The notes: generated by a model not told the origin, from the sequence alone. 64,000 bases of DNA from Sedimentisphaerales bacterium (GCA_016927855.1 JAFGLV010000031.1:1-64000); one strand, 5' to 3'; positions 8,211-17,710 are shown, numbered from the stretch's first letter. Translations and numbers: made by a program.

Positions 8211-9755
8211 TCAGGAGACAGGCTCCAAGGTTTCTTGTTTACGGTACCGACGCATCTTCTCGCGCAACGTCCGGTCGCTGATGCCGAGCACCTTGGCGGC
8301 CTTGGTTTGGTTGCCGGAGGTTTGGCGCAACGTTTCGATAATGGCGTGCCGCTCGAGGTCGGCCAGCGGGATGCCGCCGACGCCGGAAGGCTGATCCTGC
8401 GCCGGCTCGGATGTCACGCCCGCCGTGATGGCTGGCGGCTGATTCGACGCCTGTTGCGGCAAGGGCTGGAGCTCATCGAAAAGCCACGAGACATCGGCCA
8501 GAGACAAGGTTGAGCCCACGCCGAGGATCAGCGAGGTCAGGACAACGTTGCGAAGCTGGCGAATGTTTCCCGGCCACGGATATTCCGCGAAGATGTTCAT
8601 CATGTCCGGATCCAGCCGCGCGATGCGCCGCTGGGCCTCGCGGGCATACAGATTGACGAAATGCCACACCAGCTCGGGCAGGTCCTCCCGGCGCTCGCGC
8701 AGAGACGGAACCACGACCCTCGCGGTGCTGAGCCGGTAGTATAGGTCGGCGCGGAAGCGCCCCGCTTGCACCTCGCCCAGCAGATCGCGATTGCTCGTGC
8801 TGATGACGCGGACGTTGACTTTGATGTTCTCGTTGCCGCCGACTCTCTCGAACTCCTGCTGTTCGAGAATCCGCAGGAGCTTGGCCTGGAATTTGGCGGG
8901 AGTCTCGGTGATCTCGTCGAGCAGGAGCGTTCCGCCGTGGGCCATCTCGAACCGGCCTTTTCGCTGTGTGTACGCTCCGGTGAAGGCGCCCTTCTCGTGT
9001 CCGAAGAGCTCGCTCTCCAGCAAAGTGTCGCTCAGCGCCGCGCAGTTGACGTGTACGAAAGGTCCCATGGCCCGTTTGCTGTGGTGATGGATCAGGAGCG
9101 AGATCAGCTCTTTGCCGGTCCCGCTCTCGCCGCTGATCAAGACCGGGACGGACGTCGGCGCGATCTTCTCCGCCAGCGTGACGGTCTGCACGAGCTTCGG
9201 ACTCTTGCCGACGATCTGGTAAAGGTCGCGATCTCCTTCGCGGGCCGAAGCCACCGTGGCCACCTGACGATTGGGCAACAGCGTCTCCAGCAGACCCTCG
9301 AGGGTCTGGCGTTTCAGGGGCTTGAGAAGAAAGTCGCGGCAGCCGGCCTGCATGGCCCGGACGGCGGCTTGCGTGCCGATATGGAGGAGACTACCGTCGT
9401 GAACTTGCGATGCGTTCGGTGAATCTATGCCACCGGTGGTGTAGGGATGCCCCGCCACCATCACGACCGGCATTTCGGGGGCCTGGGCGCGAATCGCGCC
9501 CAGCAGTTCGAAGCCGTTGGAGTCGTCCTGCGCGGTCCCCAGTTGAGTGCTGATGAAGGTCAGGTTGAATCTGTTCCTGTCCAGCGCGTCGAGTGCGGCC
9601 TTCTTATGAGGCGCCCACTGAGCGCTAATGCCTCTGCGAGCGAAGATCTCGAGCATGAAGCGCGCCGTCGCCGGTTCGTGCTCTACGATCAGCACGCTGA
9701 CGGCGTCGTGTCGCTGCTGGACTCTGTCTTCATCATTGCCGAAGGCGTTGATCAC
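8211..9755 (-). CDS. sigma-54-dependent activator with degenerate receiver domain, 514 aa
   Basis: The order is receiver-like domain (~18-150), AAA+ domain (~180-410) with Walker A GESGTGKE, the sigma-54 contact loop GAFTGA and LLLDEI, then a Fis-type helix-turn-helix at the C-terminus (NQTKAAKVLGISDRTLREK). In the receiver, the acidic pair is VEHEP instead of VDDEP and the phosphoacceptor position reads FIST (Ser instead of Asp); the Lys in FLLKPL is kept. It is therefore probably not controlled by phosphorylation. The GTG start at 9755 has GGGAGG eight bases upstream; ATG 9815 would overlap the preceding stop but lacks such a site. An FlrC/FleQ-like role in flagellar control is inferred from location. 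Confidence 0.88.
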   Translation of the reverse strand: MINAFGNDEDRVQQRHDAVSVLIVEHEPATARFMLEIFARRGISAQWAPHKKAALDALDRNRFNLTFISTQLGTAQDDSNGFELLGAIRAQAPEMPVVMVAGHPYTTGGIDSPNASQVHDGSLLHIGTQAAVRAMQAGCRDFLLKPLKRQTLEGLLETLLPNRQVATVASAREGDRDLYQIVGKSPKLVQTVTLAEKIAPTSVPVLISGESGTGKELISLLIHHHSKRAMGPFVHVNCAALSDTLLESELFGHEKGAFTGAYTQRKGRFEMAHGGTLLLDEITETPAKFQAKLLRILEQQEFERVGGNENIKVNVRVISTSNRDLLGEVQAGRFRADLYYRLSTARVVVPSLRERREDLPELVWHFVNLYAREAQRRIARLDPDMMNIFAEYPWPGNIRQLRNVVLTSLILGVGSTLSLADVSWLFDELQPLPQQASNQPPAITAGVTSEPAQDQPSGVGGIPLADLERHAIIETLRQTSGNQTKAAKVLGISDRTLREKMRRYRKQETLEPVS

Positions 9756-9814
9756 GCTCGGAGCCTCCCATTGCGATCGTCGTGGCAGGTGGCATGGACC
9801 ATTTCGATGCTCCA

Positions 9815-10693
9815 TTATTGAGAAGGGGTCGGCGACACCAATTGCTCGGGTCTCGCGGTGAGGTACCAGGTAATGAGCCGGCCATGGGCTCGCGCCAGTT
9901 CCGTCCAGGGGGACTCCGGATGCTCGGTAATCAGCTTCTGGTACGCCTCTCGCGCCCTGACCATGTCCGTCTCGCGCAGGCAATTGCCCAACTGGAACTG
10001 AATCCAGGCGCGATCGGCACTGGTGGTCGCATCTTTCCGCACCGTTCGGGTCAGGGCCTTCTCATAGAAGGGAACGGCTTCGGTTGGATGGCCACTGAGG
10101 AAGAGAAGCTCTGCGACCTCGAGAGGATCGCGCACGTGTTCGGGGTCCTGCAGGAGCCCATCCAGCGTTTCACGCGTCACCGGTCGTGCCGCGCCGGCGG
10201 GCTCAGCCTGTGACGTCATAGGGCTCGGTATCGGTGGCGCGGGCATCGCTGCCTGATCCTCTGAGATGCTGTGGGCTTGGCCTGGCTGGATGTGGAGCGC
10301 CTTCTCAGCGGGCACAGAGAACGACGGCGTGACTTCGTTGCTCTCGAACTTCAGGGATCGGACCTTCTGGATGAGGCTCTTCAGGTCGTCTCGGGCTTCC
10401 ACGCCCTCATTGGAATCGGGGATCGCGATCCGGCTTTCCCAGAGCCTTCTTGTCAGTTCGGCACTCACCTGGGGGCCTCTGGTTTCGGTGCCGACGCTCA
10501 GCGTAGAGCGTTGCGCCCCGGGGCTGTTCGGATCAGTCTGACCTTGAGTCGTACCGAGAGACACCATGCCGACGAGCAAACACCATCCCAGGCGAACAAA
10601 GCAGGCGCCGCGGATCGGCTCCAGGCGAGAACGCTGCACCGAATGCGCCTCGGCCAACACGGACTTCATATCTCTTCGAGTCTTCGGTGTCAT
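9815..10693 (-). CDS. exported TPR protein, 292 aa
   Basis: A hydrophobic segment (VRLGWCLLVGMVSLGTTQGQ, residues ~33-52) acts as signal peptide or anchor. A low-complexity middle follows, and the C-terminal ~110 residues hold TPR-like helix pairs (EVAELLFLSGHPTEAVPFYE; WIQFQLGNCLRETDMVRA). It ends HGRLITWYLTARPEQL. The ATG 10693 overlaps the stop of the larger TPR gene as ATGA; an in-frame ATG at 10669 is an alternative. It lies in the operon before the activator and fliL. A periplasmic scaffold role around the motor is an inference. Confidence 0.65.
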   Translation of the reverse strand: MTPKTRRDMKSVLAEAHSVQRSRLEPIRGACFVRLGWCLLVGMVSLGTTQGQTDPNSPGAQRSTLSVGTETRGPQVSAELTRRLWESRIAIPDSNEGVEARDDLKSLIQKVRSLKFESNEVTPSFSVPAEKALHIQPGQAHSISEDQAAMPAPPIPSPMTSQAEPAGAARPVTRETLDGLLQDPEHVRDPLEVAELLFLSGHPTEAVPFYEKALTRTVRKDATTSADRAWIQFQLGNCLRETDMVRAREAYQKLITEHPESPWTELARAHGRLITWYLTARPEQLVSPTPSQ

Positions 10694-13233
10694 TGTTGTC
10701 CTGTGGTCTGGGGTGTTTGAAGGGACTCAGCCGCGGCGGGTCCGCCGGCCGGACTGGCGGCCAACGCGGAGATGGCTCGATCGTATTGGCTCTGGGCCCG
10801 GTACGCGGCTGCCAGCCGCGTGGTGATCTGTTCGATTTCCGTTGCGTCGGTGGTGTGCTCGAGCAGTTGCGAGCAGACCGAGATGGCCTGCCCCGCCTGG
10901 CCCACGTGGAGGCAGACACCCGCCAGCTCGCACCCGATCTGTTGCGCCAACGGTCCCGGCTGCACCAAGGCGAAGGCCTCACTCAATATCTGGCGCGCGT
11001 CTTCGTACTGCTGCATGTCACCGTAACACGCCGCCAGTTCCAGCGCGACTCTGCCTTTCAACTCGGGGTTGGGTAAGAACTGGCTCTTCTCTCCCAAGAG
11101 GGCGACCGCCTTGTCCACCAGACCCATGGCGCGCAAGATCTGTGCGCGAAGCAGTAGCAGTTCGATCATTTCCTGTTGAGACAATTGCCAGGCCTGGGTG
11201 CCTTCCAAGACATTGAGCCCCTCGATGTAGAGCCCTTGTTGAATGTAGGTCCGAACCAGCATCGCGGCCGTTTCCACATGCTGCTGGTGCGAGAGCTCGC
11301 CCTTCAATGCCAGTTTCAGGGCCGCGTGGGCCTGCTCCGGCTTCTCCAGAGCGACGTAGGTCTTTCCCAACAGCAGACAAGCCATCTGAAACTCGCGACG
11401 ATTCTGATCCCGCGCCAGCGTGACATACCGGTTGAGCCACTTGGCGGCCTGTTCGTAATCCTGCGTCTCGTAGAGGCAGCGTCCCGCTCCGAACGCCGAC
11501 TCGGTCTGCGTTTCGATGGAAAGGCCGAGGTCGTGGACCTTGCGGTACAGGCCGGCCGCCTCAGCGTACGATCCCGCCTTCATGGTCGTATCGGCCAGAT
11601 ACAGGCAGGCCCGGTCCGTCAACTCAGAATCCGGATAGAGCTCCACCAGTTGCCTAAGATCGTCCTTGGCTCCCACGTAGTCGCGCAGCGTGACTTTGAG
11701 CTTGCCTGAATGAAGCAGGGCGGCCGGAGCGAGGGGGTCTTGGGGAAAGCGGTTGGCCATCAGCTTGTACTCAGCGATAGCGTCGTCGAGCCGGCCCCGC
11801 GCGACGTGGAGCAGACCCAGTGCGAAGTGGCTGTTGGGAATGCGTTTGTCATTGACCGCCGTGAGAAGAAACCGCTGCCACAGAGAGATAGACTCGTCGG
11901 TGAGCAGGTTGGCATGGTCGGCTAGCGACGTGTAAAAGGAGGGGTCTGTGACCTTGACGTTGCCGGTCTCGTCCATGCGCGCGAGCAAGCCGACGCTGCC
12001 AGCCGCGATCGCCATCGCCTGTTGCGCGGTCGCCGAAGCCAGGTAGAGATACACCGGTCGTTTGCGTACCGTCTCTTCGTCAAGCGCCGCCTGGCCACTT
12101 TCGACCCAATGAAGATTGAGCCCGGCGTTGGTCGCAAAACGCGACAGCAACTCTTCGACGGGAGCGCCGTTGCAGATCACGGACCAACGTCCTTCCTCCG
12201 CCGTGGCACGAATCTGGGGACTCAACAGGGCTTCATCGAGCTTCTCGGCGCCTGAAGCCAGAAAGACCTTCAATTGCGGCTCATCGAGATTGACGAAAGG
12301 ATCGACGTCCGGATGTCGGCCCCAGAGCTGGCGCGGCACGTCGGTGTCAGCATCGCGGAGGGAAAGGAGATGACGCGTCAAAGCCTCCGCCACCAGGAAG
12401 TTGCACTGACGCTGAACGGTCTGCGCCCAGGGCTTGTCGTAGTCCACGACTTCAATCAGAGCGATCGTCTGATACGCTTTGGTCACGGCCTCGAGATAGC
12501 GCTGACGTTCCATCAGCGTGGTGCTCTGGTGATAGCGCGCCAGGGCGCGCAGCATAGGCAGCCGGCTGAGGGATACCGTTCGGAACATGGTGTCGGATCG
12601 GGCGATGTCACCGGTGTTCTTGCTGCACAGCGCCATACGCAGCAGCAGAAAGTCTCTCAACGGTTGTTGTGCCTCGGTAGGAGGCAAACGCTGAAAGAGT
12701 CTCTCGTAGGTGGCCAGGGCGCTCTCAAAGTCTCCGGCTAGGTAGAGCTTGTCGGCGATCTGTAGCGACAGCGGTTCCGGGTTGGGCAGACCGATCTCCG
12801 CGCTCTGCGCCGGCGCAGGTGGCGTCGACACGGGTGGCGTCACGGTCGGCATGGTCGCGATGGCTGCCTGCGGTGGCACGTACTGCTCCAAAGGCAAGCC
12901 CGGCGACGCAGGTGGTGCGGCCGGTTGCGATGGTGCGAGCCTGCCGACAAAGGCGTAGGCCAGCGCCGCCGCAACGAAGATGATCCCGGCGAGCAGACCC
13001 ACCTGCATGGCGGAGAACCGGTTGCCCAGGTAGCGAAACGGCTGCGAGCGCAGCATCGGTTCCGGCGGGATGCCCAATTCGTCCTGCAAAGGCTCGGAGC
13101 TAAAACCCGCGAGTGAAACGAAGATGTCGTTGTCCTGCTGCTCGTGCGCGGCAGCCGTGAAGATATCCTCGTCAAACGGAATGTCCGCCTGCACCTTCTT
13201 GCGTCGTTGCGGTGGTTGTCTTCTTATTGCCAT
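10690..13233 (-). CDS. large single-pass membrane protein with TPRs and an STN-like domain, 847 aa
   Basis: A positively charged cytoplasmic N-terminus (~75 residues) precedes one transmembrane helix (VGLLAGIIFVAAALAYAF). A Pro/Ala-rich linker leads to TPR-type helices (LADKLYLAGDFESALATYE and neighbours). An STN/secretin-N0-like domain lies at ~350-425 (NGAPVEELLSRFATNAGLNL; RPVYLYLASATAQQAMAIA). A long TPR superhelix follows to the end (~440-840). It is the first gene after the sigma-54 promoter at 13321-13337. The topology puts the TPR/STN part in the periplasm, like stator-scaffold proteins such as PflA of Campylobacter, but I see no direct homology. Confidence 0.75.
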   Translation of the reverse strand: MAIRRQPPQRRKKVQADIPFDEDIFTAAAHEQQDNDIFVSLAGFSSEPLQDELGIPPEPMLRSQPFRYLGNRFSAMQVGLLAGIIFVAAALAYAFVGRLAPSQPAAPPASPGLPLEQYVPPQAAIATMPTVTPPVSTPPAPAQSAEIGLPNPEPLSLQIADKLYLAGDFESALATYERLFQRLPPTEAQQPLRDFLLLRMALCSKNTGDIARSDTMFRTVSLSRLPMLRALARYHQSTTLMERQRYLEAVTKAYQTIALIEVVDYDKPWAQTVQRQCNFLVAEALTRHLLSLRDADTDVPRQLWGRHPDVDPFVNLDEPQLKVFLASGAEKLDEALLSPQIRATAEEGRWSVICNGAPVEELLSRFATNAGLNLHWVESGQAALDEETVRKRPVYLYLASATAQQAMAIAAGSVGLLARMDETGNVKVTDPSFYTSLADHANLLTDESISLWQRFLLTAVNDKRIPNSHFALGLLHVARGRLDDAIAEYKLMANRFPQDPLAPAALLHSGKLKVTLRDYVGAKDDLRQLVELYPDSELTDRACLYLADTTMKAGSYAEAAGLYRKVHDLGLSIETQTESAFGAGRCLYETQDYEQAAKWLNRYVTLARDQNRREFQMACLLLGKTYVALEKPEQAHAALKLALKGELSHQQHVETAAMLVRTYIQQGLYIEGLNVLEGTQAWQLSQQEMIELLLLRAQILRAMGLVDKAVALLGEKSQFLPNPELKGRVALELAACYGDMQQYEDARQILSEAFALVQPGPLAQQIGCELAGVCLHVGQAGQAISVCSQLLEHTTDATEIEQITTRLAAAYRAQSQYDRAISALAASPAGGPAAAESLQTPQTTGQQ

Positions 13234-13584
13234 CGTGTTTCTCTGCCGTCGGTGTCGTCGCGTACGTCTGGACTTTCCCGGTGTGCCCAGAGTGCGGCCG
13301 ATGCCCTTGCCCCCAGGGACAGCAATGCGCGTGCCAACTACTGAGCCCTTGGCCTGACCGAGCGCGGGATGTACGTAGCAGTCCTGAGAAAGCGTGTGAG
13401 CATAGCGGCTGCTTCAAAGGCTGCTGAGGCGATGTCAGGATTCTATACGAACCGGCAGATTTTCTGACAGGAGCGAGGTCAGGGCGGAAGCAGGTGCATG
13501 CTTCGGAGGCGCTGTGACGTGCGACGCGCGGGCGGTTCGGCGCGCAGAGACCGCGTAGAGGATCGGTGAGAGGCAGGCCGGAAT
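13234..13584. other. intergenic region with sigma-54 promoter and possible activator sites
   Basis: No gene is seen here. The region holds the minus-strand sigma-54 promoter at 13321-13337 and, 100-130 bases upstream of it, an inverted repeat TGTCAG (13433-13438) / CTGACA (13464-13469) that could be an enhancer site. Short open frames on both strands look like noise. Confidence 0.6.
13321..13337 (-). promoter_or_regulatory. sigma-54 promoter of the TPR-fliL-fliM-fliN-flhA-fliA operon
   Basis: Minus-strand TTGGCACGCGCATTGCT, with GG and GC exactly ten bases apart, is a near-perfect -24/-12 element. It lies about 90 bases before the ATG of the 847-aa TPR gene. Confidence 0.88.
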
Positions 13585-15027
13585 TCAACCGACGGCGACG
13601 GGTTCAGGCATGTAAGCCCGCGCGGGAGCGGGATGCTCCTCGTGTCCATGCGGTGTGTGTTTCTGAATGTTGTACTGCTTGACTTTCGCGTAGAGTGTGG
13701 CGCGGGTGATGCCCAGCAACGCCGCGGCCTGTGTCTTCTGCCACCCCGTTTCGTGCAAGGCATGCGCGATCAGCTCCCGTTCCGCTTTCTCCAGAGAGAA
13801 GTCCTTCGCGCGTGCCGGGTGAAGACTTCCGCTGAGATCCTCGCCGTCGGGAGGCTCGATCACAATACTGCCAAGGCCGATCTTGTCCGTTGTCTCCAGC
13901 AGCAGGGCACGTTCGATCACGTTGCGCAGCTCGCGCACATTGCCGGGCCAATCGTGCTTCTGGAGCGCCTCCAGCGCGAGCTTGGTGATCGACACGGTCC
14001 GGCCCTCCGTCGTCGGACGGATCTCGGAGGTCTTCAAAAAGTACTCCGCCAGACAACTGATGTCGTCACGTCGCTCGGGTGACCGCAACGGCGGCAGAGT
14101 GATCGGACAGATGTTCAAGCGGTAGTACAGGTCCTGTCGGAAACGTTTTTCTTGGACTTCCTTCTTCAGATGGCGATTGCTGGAAGCGATGATGGTGGCA
14201 GTGCAGGTGATGTCCTTGAGGCCTCCGACCTTGCGGAACGTACGCTCCTGAAGCACGCGCAGGAGTTTGGCCTGCAACTCAAGCGGCATCTCGCTGATCT
14301 CATCCAGAAAGATAGTCCCGTTGCCGGCGAGTTCGCACAGTCCGGTCTTGTCGCGCTCGGCGCCGGTGAACGCGCCCTTGACGTGTCCGAAGAGCTCGCT
14401 CTCCAGCAGATTGGCGGTCAAGGCGGCGCAGTTGACGGCCACGAACGGCTCGTCGGGATGTCGCAAGGCGTGAATGGCTTTGGCGGCGACCTCTTTACCT
14501 GTTCCTGTCTCCCCGAGGATCAGCACGGGATTGCATCGGCTCTGGGCGACGAGTGTGATCATCTTGAGGACGTGATGGGTGGCTTTGCTCCGACCGACCA
14601 TGGCCACGGAAGCGGCATGATCGTCGACGAAGAAATCGTCGGTGGCAGCGCCGGCGGCAGAGCACTCGGCGCGGTCGCGTAGTTGCAGGGCGATATCCCG
14701 TAGACGCCGGCAGTTTTCTCGGCCCGCCAGATAGTAGGACACACCCGCGCGCGTATAATCCTGCTCATCGAAGGACGTCGGCTCCAACGCGGCAACAATG
14801 GCCGCCTGCGCCGGACTGCCGGTGGGATTGGTCTTATCCAAAAAGGCGCGGATACTCGCCGGGGCATGACTCTCATCGAAGACGGTCAAATCCGGTGTCA
14901 CTGTCTCGACGATGTCGAGCGCCTCGATCAAGTCGTCAGCCACGAACACGTCGTGCGCGACTTCCTGGGCGAGTTCATGGAGCTCGGGGTTCCTACTGAC
15001 GACCGCGATCCTTCGTAGTATGCTCAT
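13585..15027 (-). CDS. sigma-54-dependent activator, NtrC-type, 480 aa
   Basis: The N-terminal ~130 residues resemble a receiver: [10 protein letters not shown] keeps an Asp at the phosphoacceptor place. The acidic pair is missing (AVVSRNPEL) and the Lys region reads YYLAGREN, so phosphorylation is doubtful. The AAA+ domain (~145-380) has Walker [15 protein letters not shown] and [10 protein letters not shown] Fis-type helix-turn-helix follows ([20 protein letters not shown]) and then a His/Pro-rich tail. It stands alone, divergent from the flgD operon and upstream of the fliL operon, both of which have sigma-54 promoters. It is probably one of the master activators of the flagellar regulon. 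Confidence 0.88.
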   Translation of the reverse strand: MSILRRIAVVSRNPELHELAQEVAHDVFVADDLIEALDIVETVTPDLTVFDESHAPASIRAFLDKTNPTGSPAQAAIVAALEPTSFDEQDYTRAGVSYYLAGRENCRRLRDIALQLRDRAECSAAGAATDDFFVDDHAASVAMVGRSKATHHVLKMITLVAQSRCNPVLILGETGTGKEVAAKAIHALRHPDEPFVAVNCAALTANLLESELFGHVKGAFTGAERDKTGLCELAGNGTIFLDEISEMPLELQAKLLRVLQERTFRKVGGLKDITCTATIIASSNRHLKKEVQEKRFRQDLYYRLNICPITLPPLRSPERRDDISCLAEYFLKTSEIRPTTEGRTVSITKLALEALQKHDWPGNVRELRNVIERALLLETTDKIGLGSIVIEPPDGEDLSGSLHPARAKDFSLEKAERELIAHALHETGWQKTQAAALLGITRATLYAKVKQYNIQKHTPHGHEEHPAPARAYMPEPVAVG

Positions 15028-15421
15028 ACCACCTCATCTTCAGCGCGTTGATTCGAGTCAGGTCCTTATTTGGATACCGGACCCATCGACAGCCCATTTC
15101 AGACATCTTTAACTTTTATTGGACGGATACGGGGCGCTCGTTCACGACGCGAAACCGTCGCACCTCTAGCATACCCTTCTTTATGGGACACGTGATCCGC
15201 AGCAGGTCAGGCAAGCCGCAGGCGCGCAGGAAGACAGGAAAATCGCCAGGTTTCTTATGGGACGCGGCTGTGTCACGGTGCGCGACAAGAAAAAAATGTC
15301 GTCCAGGCGAGCCACCTTGAGGTGACAAAGGCAAGATGCTCCGCACCGACGGGAAGATTCGTCTTGATGTCTGACGCATCCCCTGGAACGACGATGTGCG
15401 TCAAAAAAAACATCTGCAATC

Positions 15422-15451
15422 CCTAACCTGCTGTGTTTGCCGTCGGTTAGG
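15422..15451. promoter_or_regulatory. inverted repeat, candidate enhancer site for a sigma-54 activator
   Basis: CCTAACC (15422-15428) and GGTTAGG (15445-15451) form a perfect 7-base dyad, centred about 80 bases upstream of the expected start site of the sigma-54 promoter at 15491-15507. That distance suits an enhancer-binding protein. Function is inferred. Confidence 0.4.
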
Positions 15452-15490
15452 TGGACCGGCGTGAATTTTCCGCGCGGCGCGTCCCGGGTG

Positions 15491-15507
15491 TGGCACGCGG
15501 GTTGCTT
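15491..15507 (+). promoter_or_regulatory. sigma-54 promoter of the flgD-flgE hook operon
   Basis: TGGCACGCGGGTTGCTT has the consensus -24/-12 elements with GG and GC ten bases apart. It lies about 100 bases before the flgD start. Confidence 0.9.
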
Positions 15508-15603
15508 TCCTGTTCTCGCACTGACGCGGCGACGTTTTGAGAATCCGTGTCGGATGAAACGCTGCCTGATGAGGTTTACCACATACTCAAAGGACTGATG
15601 GTC

Positions 15604-15987
15604 ATGAGCGCAGCCGCAAGCATCAACAACGCCAGCGATCTCCAGATGAACTACATGAAGCTGCTGGTTACTCAGCTTCAGAACCAGAATCCCCTCGAAC
15701 CCATGGACAACAAGGACATGTCGGCGCAACTGGCGCAATTCTCCCAGCTCGAGCAATTGGAGAGCATGAATAGCTCTTTTGGCAAAGTGCTGGACTCCGT
15801 TCAGCGTAGCTACGCCAGCGCGCTCATAGGCAAGGAGGTATCCTTCCGGGCCACCGCGGCCGACGGAACTCCGGAGACCCTGACGGGCCAAGTGGAGGAG
15901 GTGGTTATCGGTAGCAGTGGCGATATCTCGCTGGTCGTCGGCGACCGCGTCGTCGACCTAGCAGACGTGTCGGCGGTTCGGAACTAA
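15604..15987 (+). CDS. flgD: short flagellar hook-capping protein FlgD, 127 aa
   Basis: The FlgD N-terminal signature is clear: MNYMKLLVTQLQNQNPLEPM and then FSQLEQLESMN, the region that carries the export signal and assembly contacts. About 50 residues of beta-rich sequence follow (GKEVSFRATAADGTPETLTG). FlgD proteins are usually 140-230 residues, so the tudor/FnIII-like C-terminal part is shortened. The start ATG 15604 has AAAGGA nine bases upstream; the frame is open back to 15547. It is the first gene of the hook operon and precedes flgE by 40 bases. It caps the growing hook so that FlgE can polymerise. Confidence 0.88.
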   Translation: MSAAASINNASDLQMNYMKLLVTQLQNQNPLEPMDNKDMSAQLAQFSQLEQLESMNSSFGKVLDSVQRSYASALIGKEVSFRATAADGTPETLTGQVEEVVIGSSGDISLVVGDRVVDLADVSAVRN

Positions 15988-16027
15988 TGGGCAAAATCGG
16001 CGTTATCAATAGTAGGAGACGGGAATA

Positions 16028-17710
16028 ATGAGTTACGCGCTGTCGTCGGGAGTGACGGGACTTCAGGCTCACCAGAAGATGCTGGATGTGGCGGGCAACA
16101 ACCTGGCCAACGTCAATACGACCGCCTTCAAAACCAGCCGGATCAGTTTCACGGAGCTGCTGGGCGAGACGCTCCAGCAGGCATCGCAGCCCACGGAGAA
16201 GATCGGCGGAACCAACCCCCAGCAGATGGGCAGCGGTGTCGGCGTGTCCGGCGTCACGCCCAATATGGGCCAGGGCAGTATTGTTAACACGGGAAATCCC
16301 CTGGATGTCGCGATCGAAGGCCAAGGGTATTTCGTCGTCAGCGACGGCGAGCGCACTCTGTATACGCGGGCCGGTACCTTCGGCGTAGACGAGGATGGAA
16401 ACCTGGTCGATCCCTCCAGCGGCTACCGGGTCCAGCGTTTGGGGCTCACCGGCGAAGAGGATGGCTTTCAAATCGCCGGCGACACCGGTATCCGCGTGCC
16501 TTACGATGTTGCGCTGCCCGCCAGGCAGACTTCCAGTATTGTTATCACGGGCAACCTCAGCTCCGACGCTACCGGCACCGATCGAGCCCAGGTGCTCACG
16601 TCGAACCTGACCTTCAGCTATGGCGGAACAGACGCGGCCGCCACGGCAGAAGTCGGACAGCTCGACCAGTTCTCCGGAGGATCGGGCACCGACGGGAAGT
16701 TGGGCGCCGCCGAGACGGGAACGATCTCTTTCTCCGGCTATCGCGCCGATGGGACAGCCTTTGTCGGAGCGGACTTCTCCGTTGCTGCAGGTGTTACGCT
16801 GCAAGACCTGGTCGACCACCTCAATACCAACGTTCTACAGAACGCCACCGCTTCGCTGGTCAATGGGCAGATCCGTATCACCGATGATGTGGCCGGCTAC
16901 ACCAAGTCTGATATCACCATGTCCTATGCCGGCGACGGCGAACTGGAATTGCCTGGCTATTTCGAAATGACGACGGTCGGCGGAGACGAGGTCAAGAGCG
17001 TCAATATTGCCATGTACGACTCGCAGGGCGGCAAGCACGTTCTGTCGGCCGCCTTTGTTCGCACGGACCAGACGAACGCCTGGGACCTGGTCCTTACCTC
17101 GGTCGGCGGCGACGTCTACTCGATACTCCCGGAGGATCGTCGCGTCAACAGCATTGCCTTCGATCCTCAAACCGGCGCCCTGGCAGGTATTCCCGAGGGG
17201 CAGGCGGCCGAGTTCACCATGACGTTCGGCCACGACGTGGATCGTTCCCAGACCGTCACCCTGGACTTCGGCACCACCGGGTCGTTCGACGGTGTGACTC
17301 AGTTCGCCGGTAATTCGACCGCCGTCGCGCGCGAGCAAGATGGCTATGAGGCCGGTAGTCTCTCGGCCGTGTCGGTGAACAATGAGGGCGTCTTGATCGG
17401 CGCGTTCTCCAACGGCATCAAGAAGGATATTGCGACCCTCCAGGTGGCGCTGTTCAAAAACCCGGCAGGTCTGTTGAGCGCCGGTCGCGGGTATTATGTT
17501 CCGTCGGCCAACTCCGGCGGTGCCGTCGCCACGCAGGCGATGAACACCGGCGCCGGTTCCATCCACGGCAGCGCCCTGGAAAAATCCAATGCGGACGTGG
17601 CCAGCGAGTTCGTAAGCATGATCGAGGCGCAGAACGGATTCCAGGCAAACGCCCGGACGATTCGCGTGGCTAATGACATCCTTCGAGAACTGACAAACCT
17701 GATACGATAA
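16028..17710 (+). CDS. flgE: flagellar hook protein FlgE, 560 aa
   Basis: The N-terminal rod/hook motif MLDVAGNNLANVNTTAFK and the C-terminal heptad motif (SEFVSMIEAQNGFQANARTI) are intact. The middle (residues ~170-420) is a large variable region with the D1/D2 insertions of long hook proteins. LDVAIEGQGYFVV is the family block near residue 95. The ATG at 16028 has AGGAG seven to eight bases upstream. FlgE polymerises into the hook, and its length is controlled by FliK, which is not in the window. It forms an operon with flgD and the following PilZ-like gene. Confidence 0.96.
   Translation: MSYALSSGVTGLQAHQKMLDVAGNNLANVNTTAFKTSRISFTELLGETLQQASQPTEKIGGTNPQQMGSGVGVSGVTPNMGQGSIVNTGNPLDVAIEGQGYFVVSDGERTLYTRAGTFGVDEDGNLVDPSSGYRVQRLGLTGEEDGFQIAGDTGIRVPYDVALPARQTSSIVITGNLSSDATGTDRAQVLTSNLTFSYGGTDAAATAEVGQLDQFSGGSGTDGKLGAAETGTISFSGYRADGTAFVGADFSVAAGVTLQDLVDHLNTNVLQNATASLVNGQIRITDDVAGYTKSDITMSYAGDGELELPGYFEMTTVGGDEVKSVNIAMYDSQGGKHVLSAAFVRTDQTNAWDLVLTSVGGDVYSILPEDRRVNSIAFDPQTGALAGIPEGQAAEFTMTFGHDVDRSQTVTLDFGTTGSFDGVTQFAGNSTAVAREQDGYEAGSLSAVSVNNEGVLIGAFSNGIKKDIATLQVALFKNPAGLLSAGRGYYVPSANSGGAVATQAMNTGAGSIHGSALEKSNADVASEFVSMIEAQNGFQANARTIRVANDILRELTNLIR

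Larger units (their letters stand above)
15028..15603. other. divergent intergenic region between activator and flgD operon
   Basis: This ~575-base stretch holds the plus-strand sigma-54 promoter (15491-15507) and an inverted repeat at 15422-15451. No convincing gene is present, although the flgD frame stays open back to 15547. No clear promoter for the minus-strand activator was found by eye. Confidence 0.6.

Noticed and set aside
13172-13588. 138-codon minus-strand frame in the intergenic region
   Set aside because: It overlaps the sigma-54 promoter and the start of the TPR gene, has no ribosome site and a composition unlike the neighbours.
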